NCBI GenBank assembly: GCA_913062655.1
Contig: CAJXXO010000133.1
Span: forward strand, 1-7,359
Source of the DNA: an uncultured Bacteroidota bacterium
Lineage (GTDB): Bacteria; Bacteroidota; Bacteroidia; Chitinophagales; S012-47
Length of the DNA: 7,359 nucleotides
Direction of reading: 5' to 3'
In this document: one piece after another, positions 1 through 5,630 of the stretch
Layout: the number at the start of each line of letters is the position of its first letter
How positions within the stretch are numbered: the stretch's first letter is position 1
Program-made: the position numbers and the translations under genes
Notes under the pieces: generated by a model
What the model saw: the letters and a program-made list of their open reading frames with translations, nothing else
Told to the model about the DNA's origin: nothing
Database searches by the model: none

Positions 1-757
1 CTTCCTGTAGTTGCTGTGCATAGTCTTCGTAGTCGAGGCAAGAGTAACTGCCATCGGGGCGTATTTCTGCCAGGCAGAAGTCATCCACATAATACCGCAC
101 CCGAAACATCAGGTCACCATTGAGCTGCTGCACCGCATTAATGGGGTCAAGCTTGACGGCCTTTTTCCGGTTCTCATCTGCCGTCACATATCGTCTGATA
201 AGCGGATGTGTAGGGTCCTCCCGCTGGAAGTAGCTGAAGGAGATGAATCGCTCCCCACCCGAAGGTTGAAAGGTCGCTTCAATGTATTGGTACTCGTCCG
301 TCTGAAGTAATAGGCTATCCGGTGGCAGCGGTATGCGGGTGAGTTGTCGCTCCGGTACTTTGTAAGGCTTGTCAGGTAGCGCTTTGGGTGGGCCCCAGGT
401 GAGTAGCACCTGCAGCTCATCTGAGGCTTCGTAGTTGTAGGTGCCATTGGTGCCGGGAAATTTCCGGATCCACGCGCTGATATGATAACGCTTGGTGCGG
501 TCGAGGGTGTCGTGGAGGCGCACGGTAAGGGCCTCACTGAATTCCACATTACTGATGCATAAGCCATTGAACCATTTGCCGGAACGTGGGTGACCATAAT
601 AGCCGACCGTGTCCCAATGGAAATTGGTGCCATGCGGCTGCAGCCAATGATCCGGTTGGCCTGCCGTGCCCTCTTCAAAACCCGGATTGGGAATCAGGTT
701 TTGCCCTATACTGAGTAGCGGCAACATAAGGAGGAGGATGACTAATCGTAACTGCAT
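1..757 (-). CDS. Secreted protein with N-terminal jelly-roll-like region, 3' end outside window
   Basis: The frame opens at ATG 757-755 and stays open to the left edge (252 codons visible), so the C-terminus is missing. Residues 1-18 form a signal peptide with a Leu-rich core (LRLVILLLMLPLLSIG), and the mature protein starts near Gln19-Asn20. It then reads NLIPNPGFEEG (20-30), an opening I associate with carbohydrate-binding-like jelly-roll domains of Bacteroidota surface proteins, sometimes placed before an OmpA-type domain. Further domain-like segments are YHISAWIRKF (91-100), FISFSYF (171-177) and RVRYYVDDFCLAEI (219-232), the last resembling the closing strands of such a fold. Three cysteines are visible (67, 228, 240), and there is no lipobox. 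The gene follows plsC in the same direction after a 194-bp repeat-containing gap, so it may have its own promoter. Coding and export are well supported. The ligand and any C-terminal domain cannot be judged from this fragment. Confidence 0.85.
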   Translation of the reverse strand, partial: MQLRLVILLLMLPLLSIGQNLIPNPGFEEGTAGQPDHWLQPHGTNFHWDTVGYYGHPRSGKWFNGLCISNVEFSEALTVRLHDTLDRTKRYHISAWIRKFPGTNGTYNYEASDELQVLLTWGPPKALPDKPYKVPERQLTRIPLPPDSLLLQTDEYQYIEATFQPSGGERFISFSYFQREDPTHPLIRRYVTADENRKKAVKLDPINAVQQLNGDLMFRVRYYVDDFCLAEIRPDGSYSCLDYEDYAQQLQE

Positions 758-775
758 ACTACACTAACGCCTCAC

Positions 776-783
776 CAAAGATA
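776..783 (-). promoter_or_regulatory. Candidate Bacteroidota -7 box for the leftmost gene
   Basis: Read on the minus strand this is TATCTTTG, a full match to the Bacteroidota -7 consensus TAnnTTTG, ending 18 nt before the ATG at 757. No clear TTG or TTTG (-33) element is found 19-21 nt upstream, so this is a half-supported promoter. An 8-mer with two free positions occurs often by chance. Confidence 0.3.
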
Positions 784-832
784 TGGTGTACGGGCTATTA
801 GGTATTTTCTGGCGGAAGACGAAAATGGTAGC

Positions 833-865
833 CACGAAGACACAAAGGCACTAAGGAGCACAAAG
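833..865. repeat. Degenerate CACNAAG short tandem repeat
   Basis: Four units share the core CACNAAG: CACGAAGA (833), CACAAAGG (841), CACTAAGGAG (849) and CACAAAG (859), spaced 8, 8 and 10 bp. The stretch is intergenic, downstream of plsC. From general memory, similar CACAAAG/CACNAAG strings recur in intergenic DNA of Bacteroidota and some other phyla, but I cannot verify this here. No hairpin or ORF is associated with it. Confidence 0.6.
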
Positions 866-880
866 CATTTATTCTAAACC

Positions 881-964
881 CTGAACTTTAAACATTGAAC
901 CCTGAACCTTAAACATTGAACCTTGAACTTTAAACTCTGAACCCTGAACTTTCAACTCCCAACT
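881..964. repeat. Four imperfect 21-bp tandem repeats (CTGAACTTTAAACATTGAACC type)
   Basis: Units lie at 881-901, 902-922, 923-943 and 944-964. Units 1 and 2 differ at one base; unit 3 differs from unit 1 at three bases; unit 4 is the most diverged. Each unit contains two TGAAC-like half units about 10-11 bp apart, so the core motif recurs roughly once per helical turn. The last unit runs into the 3' end of plsC, covering its stop codon (952-954) and last codons. Units are contiguous without spacers, which excludes a CRISPR array. Confidence 0.85.
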
Positions 965-1707
965 CCATACTGCCCCCCATACACCTCCCGCAAATGCCCC
1001 TCCATGATGGCTTGCACCTTACTTTTCAAGTCGGGGATATCGGCTTCAGTCAGCCCTTCGGTGGGAATAGGCGCATCAAAACGCACCCGCATGCGGCCCG
1101 GAGAAAGCTGGAGAAACATATGCCCATTCTGTCGCTTCCAGTCGTCCAGGATCGTCATGGGTAGGAGCGGTTGTTGTGTTTTTACCGCCAGCCGAAAGGC
1201 GCCATCGTAGAAGTTTTTGATCAACTGCGGACCCTTGTTGCGCGTACCCTCTGGGTAGATCAACACAGATGTACCCGATTCGATGGCGTGTACCATCTTC
1301 TTCATACTCTCGGCCCGACTGTCTTTGCGCGAACGGTCCACCAACAGGTGCAAGTGCTTCACGCAATAGCCGATCACCGGAATCTTGGTCGCCTCCTTTT
1401 TGGAGAGAAACTTAAAATCAATCGGTAGGGTGACGATGCACAGCAAAATGTCCAATTGGGAGACGTGATTGCTGACGATCACATACGGCTGATCCCGCTT
1501 AAAGTGGTGCTTCCCTTTGGCTGACCATGGCATACCAAACAGCGCCAGGTAGCACTTGGCCCAAAAGCGGACAATGGCGGAGCCACGGGTGAAGGCTTTG
1601 GAGCCGGATACCTTTAGCGTGACATACAGTACCGGTAAAAAGAATACGGCCAGGCCCAGAAATACGATGATGGCATAGATGGCCCAGATATGGCGCAATA
1701 GCCTCAC
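952..1707 (-). CDS. plsC: 1-acyl-sn-glycerol-3-phosphate acyltransferase (PlsC family)
   Basis: This 251-residue membrane-associated acyltransferase should transfer an acyl group to the sn-2 position of lysophosphatidic acid, giving phosphatidic acid for phospholipid synthesis. All family blocks are present: motif I NHVSQLD (80-86, catalytic His81 and Asp86), the motif II region ending VDR (123-125), motif III YPEGTRN (151-157, with EGTR binding the phosphate) and a motif IV-like PLLPMTI (180-186). Residues 8-32 form a hydrophobic N-terminal membrane segment. Length is normal for the family. The start is GTG at 1707-1705: the preceding in-frame codon is TAA, and the first in-frame ATG (residue 59) would remove the membrane segment. 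The GTG overlaps the TGA of pdxJ (GTGA), implying translational coupling. The exact acyl substrate is inferred. Related acyltransferases of lipid A precursors or ornithine lipids share these motifs. Confidence 0.93.
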   Translation of the reverse strand: MRLLRHIWAIYAIIVFLGLAVFFLPVLYVTLKVSGSKAFTRGSAIVRFWAKCYLALFGMPWSAKGKHHFKRDQPYVIVSNHVSQLDILLCIVTLPIDFKFLSKKEATKIPVIGYCVKHLHLLVDRSRKDSRAESMKKMVHAIESGTSVLIYPEGTRNKGPQLIKNFYDGAFRLAVKTQQPLLPMTILDDWKRQNGHMFLQLSPGRMRVRFDAPIPTEGLTEADIPDLKSKVQAIMEGHLREVYGGQYGVGS

Positions 1708-2420
1708 TTATGCAGCCGTCTTTGGTAGAGCTGGATGGTGTTTTCCAACCCATAATACAAGGCATCACTGATCAGCGCATGACCGATGGATACCTCGTCC
1801 AGAAATGGAATCTGCTCGTGGAAGTAGGCGAGGTTGTCCAGGTTAAGATCATGACCGGCATTGAGGCCCAAACCCAACGACTGGGCAAACTTCGCAGCCG
1901 GTACATACTTATCGATGGCTTTGGCCGGGCCGTCTGGGTACAGGTGCGCATAAGGCCCCGTGTACAACTCGATGCGGTCGGCACCTACTTTTTTGGCGCC
2001 CTCAATGTATTGCTCTTGTGGGTCAACGAACAAAGAGACGCGTATGCCATGTGACTGTAAGTCCTCGATAACGGAACGCAGAAAATCGGCATGCTTGATC
2101 GTATCCCAGCCATGGTCACTGGTCAACTGATTGGGATCGTCCGGCACGAGGGTGGCCTGTGCGGGTTGTACTTCCTTCACCAGTGCCAGCCATTTGGCAT
2201 CGGGGTAGCCTTCGATATTAAACTCAGTAGAGAGCTGTGGCTTCAGTGTACGGCAGTCATCGTACTTGATGTGTCGCTCATCCGGCCGTGGGTGAACGGT
2301 GATACCATCTGCCCCAAAACGCTCACAATCCAAGGCCACTTGCAGCAAGTTGGGCAGCTCGCTGCCTCGGCTGTTTCGTATCAGGGCGACCTTATTGATG
2401 TTTACCGATAAGTGTGTCAT
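1704..2420 (-). CDS. pdxJ: Pyridoxine 5'-phosphate synthase PdxJ
   Basis: PdxJ condenses 1-deoxy-D-xylulose 5-phosphate with 3-amino-2-oxopropyl phosphate to form pyridoxine 5'-phosphate, the ring-closing step of the DXP-dependent vitamin B6 pathway, in the cytoplasm. The 238-residue TIM-barrel protein has the family signatures LSVNINKVALIRNSRG (4-19), VHPRPDERHI (42-51), FNIEG (67-71), DRIELYTGPYA (148-158), NAGHDLNLDNL (187-197) and SIGHALI (211-217). His43, Glu70, Glu151 and His190 match the known active-site His and Glu residues of E. coli PdxJ. The start is ATG 2420-2418, because homologues begin just before LSVNINK. A TTG three codons upstream (2429) would add Met-Gln-Pro only. It is the first gene of a pair with plsC, sharing four bases with it. 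Confidence 0.96.
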   Translation of the reverse strand: MTHLSVNINKVALIRNSRGSELPNLLQVALDCERFGADGITVHPRPDERHIKYDDCRTLKPQLSTEFNIEGYPDAKWLALVKEVQPAQATLVPDDPNQLTSDHGWDTIKHADFLRSVIEDLQSHGIRVSLFVDPQEQYIEGAKKVGADRIELYTGPYAHLYPDGPAKAIDKYVPAAKFAQSLGLGLNAGHDLNLDNLAYFHEQIPFLDEVSIGHALISDALYYGLENTIQLYQRRLHK

Positions 2421-2426
2421 AGGCTG

Positions 2427-2434
2427 CAAAATTA
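2427..2434 (-). promoter_or_regulatory. Candidate -7 box for pdxJ-plsC
   Basis: The minus strand reads TAATTTTG, a full match to TAnnTTTG, ending only 6 nt before the pdxJ ATG. If used, the transcript would start at or next to the ATG, giving a leaderless or nearly leaderless mRNA. No -33 TTG was found at the usual distance, so support is weak. Confidence 0.28.
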
Positions 2435-2486
2435 CTCATATGTTGGTTGGTTTTTGGGTAACCTGCCTTACACGGCCAATTGTTTA

Positions 2487-2515
2487 TTGACCGTCATAAT
2501 TGATGGGTATAATTG
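2487..2515 (+). promoter_or_regulatory. Candidate promoter of the T9SS cargo gene
   Basis: TTG at 2487-2489 and TATAATTG at 2508-2515 (7 of 8 to TAnnTTTG) are 18 bp apart, close to the spacing of Bacteroidota -33/-7 elements. The same bases also read TTGACC-15 bp-TATAAT in sigma-70 terms. Transcription would begin about 2521, leaving a leader of roughly 35 nt before ATG 2557. A weaker alternative, TAGTTTG at 2536-2542, lies very close to the start codon. Confidence 0.4.
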
Positions 2516-2556
2516 TGACATTGATTTGGATTGCGTAGTTTGAAGAAAAGAAAATC

Positions 2557-3600
2557 ATGAAACAGCTTTACCAACTTGCGGTGATAGGCATCTTTTGCAG
2601 CATTGGATTTTCCGGATTTGCGCAGATCAACAGCGTCTCCGTAATCCCTTCATTGATCGATGAATGTGACTCTGTATCGGCTGTAGTGCAAGGGGACCTA
2701 CCGGCTACCAATTACTTTTTCGACTCCAGCCGGGTGCGGATGAACGGCACCAACATTCAGTTGGAGGTCTATTACTCCAGTTCCGGTTTTGGTTCGCCTA
2801 CCATCACGCCCTTTACCCATGAGGAAGAATTGGGCGTTTTTGCTGCGGCTACCTATTCTCTGGAGACGCTGCTTTTTATCAACGGTAAACAAAATGACCA
2901 GGACAACACCACTTTCAGTGTGAATCGATCCAACTTCCCCCGCAGTGTGTTGCCCGCAGATACCGGCAGTTGCAACCGTGGACCGATCACACTTGATGCC
3001 ACGGTGAGAGGCGCTTCCTATCAGTGGAGCACAAGGGAAAACACAAGCACCATTCAGGTGAGCACAGGAGGTACCTATTCGGTCACCGTTACTGATGGGG
3101 CCTGCCGTCTGGTGGATTCGGTGGAGGTGTCCTTTTACCCGACTCCGGTAGTTGACCTCGGAGATGACACGGTACTCACCGCCTCGCAGACCTTGACGCT
3201 CGATGCCGGCAACTTTGCGTCTTACCTATGGAATACGGGCGCCACCACCCGAACCATTGTGGTCAGCACCATGGGCGACTATGCTGTGACGGTGACCGAT
3301 ACCAACGGCTGTTCCGCCAGTGACACGATCCGTGTATTCTATTCTACCGGTATAGCCAACAGTTGGCCGGAAACTTGGCGGGTCTATCCCAACCCGGTAC
3401 ACAATCAGCTTGTTATCCAGACCGATCAGCCAATCGATCAGCTACAGGTTGTCAATGCGATGGGGCAGGTCATCCACCGCGACCTAGCCCTGACACAAAG
3501 GCAATGGCGCATCGCCACAGACAAGTGGCCGGCTGGTATGTATTGGGTGGTGATAAGGGCCGGAAAAGAGGCTTACAGGTATCCTGTTGCTAAACCATAA
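2557..3600 (+). CDS. T9SS-exported surface or secreted protein with two Ig/PKD-like repeats
   Basis: The 347-residue protein has a Sec signal peptide (1-22, cleavage expected before Gln23 in GFAQIN). A unique N-terminal domain follows (about 24-130), of a kind I recall from Bacteroidota secreted proteins but cannot name. Two related beta-sandwich repeats come next. Repeat 1 (about 132-194) has YQWSTRENTSTIQVSTGGTY and VTVTDGACRLVDSVEV. Repeat 2 (about 196-262) has YLWNTGATTRTIVVSTMGDY and VTVTDTNGCSASDTIRV. The end is a type A T9SS C-terminal sorting domain (about 274-347): VYPNPVHNQLVI, then VVNAMGQVI, GMYWVVI and a basic tail ending AKP. Such proteins pass the outer membrane through the type IX machinery and are usually cleaved and anchored by the sortase PorU. 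No catalytic motif is visible; adhesion or matrix roles are typical for such repeats but unproven here. Confidence 0.92.
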   Translation: MKQLYQLAVIGIFCSIGFSGFAQINSVSVIPSLIDECDSVSAVVQGDLPATNYFFDSSRVRMNGTNIQLEVYYSSSGFGSPTITPFTHEEELGVFAAATYSLETLLFINGKQNDQDNTTFSVNRSNFPRSVLPADTGSCNRGPITLDATVRGASYQWSTRENTSTIQVSTGGTYSVTVTDGACRLVDSVEVSFYPTPVVDLGDDTVLTASQTLTLDAGNFASYLWNTGATTRTIVVSTMGDYAVTVTDTNGCSASDTIRVFYSTGIANSWPETWRVYPNPVHNQLVIQTDQPIDQLQVVNAMGQVIHRDLALTQRQWRIATDKWPAGMYWVVIRAGKEAYRYPVAKP

Positions 3601-3618
3601 TGCAAGTTTCCAGCCCAT

Positions 3619-3662
3619 ACCACTGATATTCCTTATTATTTGCTAAGACATCACCAGTGGTG
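3619..3662. repeat. Inverted repeat downstream of the T9SS cargo gene
   Basis: ACCACTG (3619-3625) pairs exactly with CAGTGGT (3655-3661) across a 29-nt loop. The right arm also sits in its own 11-bp dyad CACCA-G-TGGTG (3652-3662). It lies 19-62 nt after the stop codon, in the position of a terminator, but has no T-run, so termination is uncertain. It could equally be an operator for the lipoprotein gene downstream. Confidence 0.3.
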
Positions 3663-3735
3663 TGACTATTGCCATATTCTTGTAAAATGATATTTGTCAT
3701 AGGTTATTAAGACGAATGTGCCGTACATTGGCACT

Positions 3736-4515
3736 ATGCGTTATTTTCTGATTTCCATTTTGCTGTGTTCAATCGGCTTGGCGAGCTGCAAGAAGGAGCC
3801 AGTTTTGCCGCCAGAGCCAGAACAGCCGACATTTTTGTTGTGTGGTGAAGAGCGTCCGGACCTAATAGATTATTATCCAGATTCTGTTAGGACTATATTA
3901 CAGAATTATGAGTATGCAGTTTTTGGTTTTTTTAGTTCTTACAATGACCCATTGAATAGTGCATGCAGTAATCTTAAGTTCGATTCATTTTCCGCTGATG
4001 TAGATGGGGATGGCGTGGCAGAGACGCACATAAGGTATGAAGGTTCTAAAAGTAAGTTTGGTGGTAATAGCATATATGAAATTAGTTCTGATAATCCTAC
4101 CATACAATGGAACACACTACCGGACACAGCTTTTCTTGATACCATTCGCAAGTATATTGGATGGTGGATCACCAGATACATTGAAACCACAAAAGATAAA
4201 GCAGATACTCTGATGGCAGTAGACTATCATAGGGTACTCAGCAAAAAAGAACTGGAGGAAGATATTGATAAGTTAGTCTACGGTAGACCAACCCTCATCT
4301 CGAAATCTACGAGCTCTTCTAATACTGGATCAAGATATGACTTAGGAAAGTACATTGGCTCTGGCCGGTTTTATCACCACTCTGTTTTTAAACTTGGAAC
4401 CGGTGAACGGAGAGTGGTTCGCTGGTTTATACACGATCTAATCTATAATCCAGATAGGCCCCAAGCATATGGTTATTGGGTCATAGGTGCTGATAGCATA
4501 TATACCATACCCTAA
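3736..4515 (+). CDS. Lipoprotein of unknown function with DVDGDGVAE motif
   Basis: With the ATG at 3736 the product has 259 residues and a classic lipoprotein signal: MRYFLISILLCSIGLASC, lipobox LASC with lipidated Cys18, then KKE and a Pro/Glu-rich linker (22-31). A GTG at 3718 would add six residues before the signal peptide and is less likely. DVDGDGVAE (88-96) resembles the Asp-rich 'D-x-D-x-D-G' stretch of Bacteroidota lipoproteins and calcium-binding loops. Other features are Trp/Tyr-rich segments (IGWWITRYIE 141-150, YGYWVIGADSIY 245-256) and a Ser/Thr-rich stretch at 189-199. No enzyme motif is seen. Composition is lower in GC than the genes to the left (23/60 G+C at 4081-4140). Its stop codon TAA (4513-4515) is formed by the first bases of the 79-bp direct repeat. 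I do not recognise a family with certainty. Confidence 0.82.
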   Translation: MRYFLISILLCSIGLASCKKEPVLPPEPEQPTFLLCGEERPDLIDYYPDSVRTILQNYEYAVFGFFSSYNDPLNSACSNLKFDSFSADVDGDGVAETHIRYEGSKSKFGGNSIYEISSDNPTIQWNTLPDTAFLDTIRKYIGWWITRYIETTKDKADTLMAVDYHRVLSKKELEEDIDKLVYGRPTLISKSTSSSNTGSRYDLGKYIGSGRFYHHSVFKLGTGERRVVRWFIHDLIYNPDRPQAYGYWVIGADSIYTIP

Positions 4516-4550
4516 AAAGGGCCGCACATCCGTGCAGCCCTTTTCTTTTT
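4515..4550 (+). terminator. Bidirectional rho-independent terminator, orphan copy
   Basis: Left arm 4515-4527 (AAAAGGGCCGCAC), loop ATCC, right arm 4532-4544 (GTGCAGCCCTTTT), with one C-A mismatch on the plus strand. It is followed by a T-rich tail (CTTTTT). It begins on the last base of the lipoprotein gene's stop codon, so it should end that transcript. It could also stop minus-strand transcription coming from 4592-4877. Confidence 0.8.
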
Positions 4551-4571
4551 GTTATACATCCATCATTCGGC

Positions 4572-4589
4572 TTAGTAGCGGTAGTAGTC
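4572..4589 (-). pseudogene. Orphan ahcY C-terminal fragment (DYYRY-stop)
   Basis: The minus strand encodes Asp-Tyr-Tyr-Arg-Tyr and TAA, base for base as at the end of ahcY (6507-6524). Nucleotide identity ends two bases further on, so the Lys-Pro before DYYRY in AhcY is absent. Upstream in this frame the sequence reads KEKLLEAA-DYYRY and stays open for 56 codons back to a TAG at 4743-4745. It has no ATG and no resemblance to AhcY. This is a scar of the gene end, not a functional gene. Confidence 0.6.
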
Positions 4590-4591
4590 TG

Positions 4592-4877
4592 CTGCTTCAA
4601 GTAGTTTCTCTTTGTAAAGAGATATATCCAAGCACCAACAGAATAAGATTTTTACCTGGTGTAGATGATGGTTATAAATACTTATTGGCGTAAATAAGGT
4701 ATAACTCTGGGTGGTTTCTAATATTAAGTCAATGTTATCATCCTAAATGAATGGCAATAGTGTGGGTGATATCATCGTTTTACAAAAACTTTTTGTTTGT
4801 AGCTGTAGCATGTTTATGCTCGTTTAGTATATTTATTATCTTAATTCACCGCAGACACACCCTAATAGCCAGATTCC
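4592..4877. other. AT-rich noncoding spacer with several dyads
   Basis: No convincing gene is present on either strand. Four inverted repeats are visible. TCTCTTT-GT-AAAGAGA lies at 4607-4622 (7-bp arms, 16 nt after the end of the direct repeat). A longer imperfect hairpin spans 4671-4705: GTTATA/TATAAC outside and CTTATT/AATAAG inside, with an AATA/G internal loop and a GGCGTA apex. ACAAAAA-C-TTTTTGT lies at 4782-4796 and AGCAT-GTTT-ATGCT at 4807-4820. None has a terminator-like T-run except loosely the third. The spacer ends at the start of the beta-barrel pair. Confidence 0.55.
4782..4835 (+). promoter_or_regulatory. Possible operator and promoter region of the beta-barrel pair
   Basis: The 15-bp perfect dyad at 4782-4796 and the hairpin at 4807-4820 lie just upstream of TATATTTA (4828-4835), which matches the Bacteroidota -7 box TAnnTTTG at 7 of 8 positions and ends 42 nt before ATG 4878. 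The nearest TTTG (4796-4799) is 28 bp upstream of the -7 box, longer than usual, so promoter assignment is tentative. Dyads this close to a promoter are typical regulator-binding sites. Confidence 0.3.
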
Positions 4878-5621
4878 ATGAAAGCTCTTATAGTAGTCAT
4901 TCTTCTCGCCATTGCTTCACAAGCTAATGCCCAGGATAATGTGATTGGAGTAAAATTGTATTCCTTTCATCCAAGAGTACTTTCAACTCGAGATTCCCCC
5001 AACGACCAAGAACTTAATCACAGAAGATCTTCATTGTCCTCAACCTCAATGGCTTTTTATGAAAGGTATCTTTCCAAGAAAGATTATCTACTAGGAATGA
5101 TATACTATGATCAACACAATAGTGTTGTGAGTAGGCGACTTCAATTTAATGCAGGTGTAATTGGATTGGATACAGTAAGAAGGAATAGTAAGTTTTTTAG
5201 AGTAGACATTGGAGGCGGAAGACTACTGAGAACACATAAAGACCTATCATTAAAGATAAATGCAACTGCATTTTATCAATTCACTTTAATACAACGATCG
5301 GTTAACGAGATCAATTTCCTAGATTCCAATGGCGATTTTCTAGGTAGAAGGTACGAGGAAGTTCAGATGCCTAATATTAATCAGGTAGGGGTTTCAATTA
5401 CACCACAGCTATGCTATAGAGTTTGGAATAACTTATCACTAGTACTAGATATTCGAGTCGATTTCTTTTACCAAATAACAAAGGGTCTCGAAAGGGAGAT
5501 TACTGTAGAAAAGGATGAGTATTTAAAGCCTATTAGTAGAATAGAAATGCAGTCTTACGAATATGAAAGTGTATTGTATGTTTTGGATCATTATGGTTTA
5601 GGCCTGTCTTATAAATTTTAA
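4878..5621 (+). CDS. Probable outer-membrane beta-barrel protein, paralogue 1
   Basis: The 247-residue product starts with a clear Sec signal peptide (MKALIVVILLAIASQANA, cleavage before Gln19). The mature part has alternating polar/hydrophobic stretches typical of beta-strands: FYERYLSKKDYLLGMIYYD (60-78), FFRVDIGGGRLL (107-118), LSLKINATAFYQF (123-135), VGVSITPQLCYRVW (170-183), LSLVLDIRVDFFYQI (186-200). It ends GLGLSYKF; a C-terminal Phe preceded by alternating residues is the usual outer-membrane protein insertion signal. It is homologous along its length to the next gene and separated from it by 9 nt, so the two form an operon. GC is low (20/60 at 5041-5100). No lipobox or enzyme motif is present. 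The barrel prediction is inference from pattern; the family is not recognised. Confidence 0.8.
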   Translation: MKALIVVILLAIASQANAQDNVIGVKLYSFHPRVLSTRDSPNDQELNHRRSSLSSTSMAFYERYLSKKDYLLGMIYYDQHNSVVSRRLQFNAGVIGLDTVRRNSKFFRVDIGGGRLLRTHKDLSLKINATAFYQFTLIQRSVNEINFLDSNGDFLGRRYEEVQMPNINQVGVSITPQLCYRVWNNLSLVLDIRVDFFYQITKGLEREITVEKDEYLKPISRIEMQSYEYESVLYVLDHYGLGLSYKF

Positions 5622-5630
5622 CTTGCTGAT

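Larger units (their letters stand above)
4513..4591. repeat. 79-bp direct repeat, left copy (orphan ahcY 3' end plus terminator)
   Basis: This copy matches 6448-6526 at a constant offset of 1935 bp, with 75 of 79 positions identical. The only differences are at 4549, 4552, 4557 and 4562. Bases 4513-4548 and 4563-4591 are identical to the right copy. Similarity stops abruptly on both sides. It contains the ahcY terminator hairpin and, on the minus strand, the ahcY stop codon and last five codons, but no ahcY body follows. Confidence 0.95.

Noticed and set aside
184..678. 164-codon minus-strand open frame inside the leftmost gene
   Set aside because: It overlaps the real minus-strand gene in another frame, is Ser/Thr/Arg-rich without domain features, and lacks a signal peptide, whereas the overlapped frame has a clear one.
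881..964. CRISPR array
   Set aside because: The units are directly adjacent with no spacers, and no cas genes are present.
1710..2054. 114-codon plus-strand open frame opposite pdxJ
   Set aside because: It is antisense to a fully conserved pdxJ and shows no motif of its own.
2421..2429. TTG start giving pdxJ three extra residues
   Set aside because: The ATG at 2420 gives the N-terminus usual for the family (just before LSVNINK), and the TTG has no ribosome-binding site.
3718..3735. GTG start for the lipoprotein gene
   Set aside because: It adds six residues before a textbook lipoprotein signal that starts at ATG 3736.
4487..4693. 68-codon plus-strand open frame across the terminator and orphan ahcY tail
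   Set aside because: It runs through the hairpin and noncoding repeat, and no protein feature is visible.
4572..4742. 56-codon open minus-strand frame ending in DYYRY
   Set aside because: It has no ATG, and only the last five codons resemble AhcY. An open run of this length is not rare by chance, so it is not called as a gene beyond the scar.
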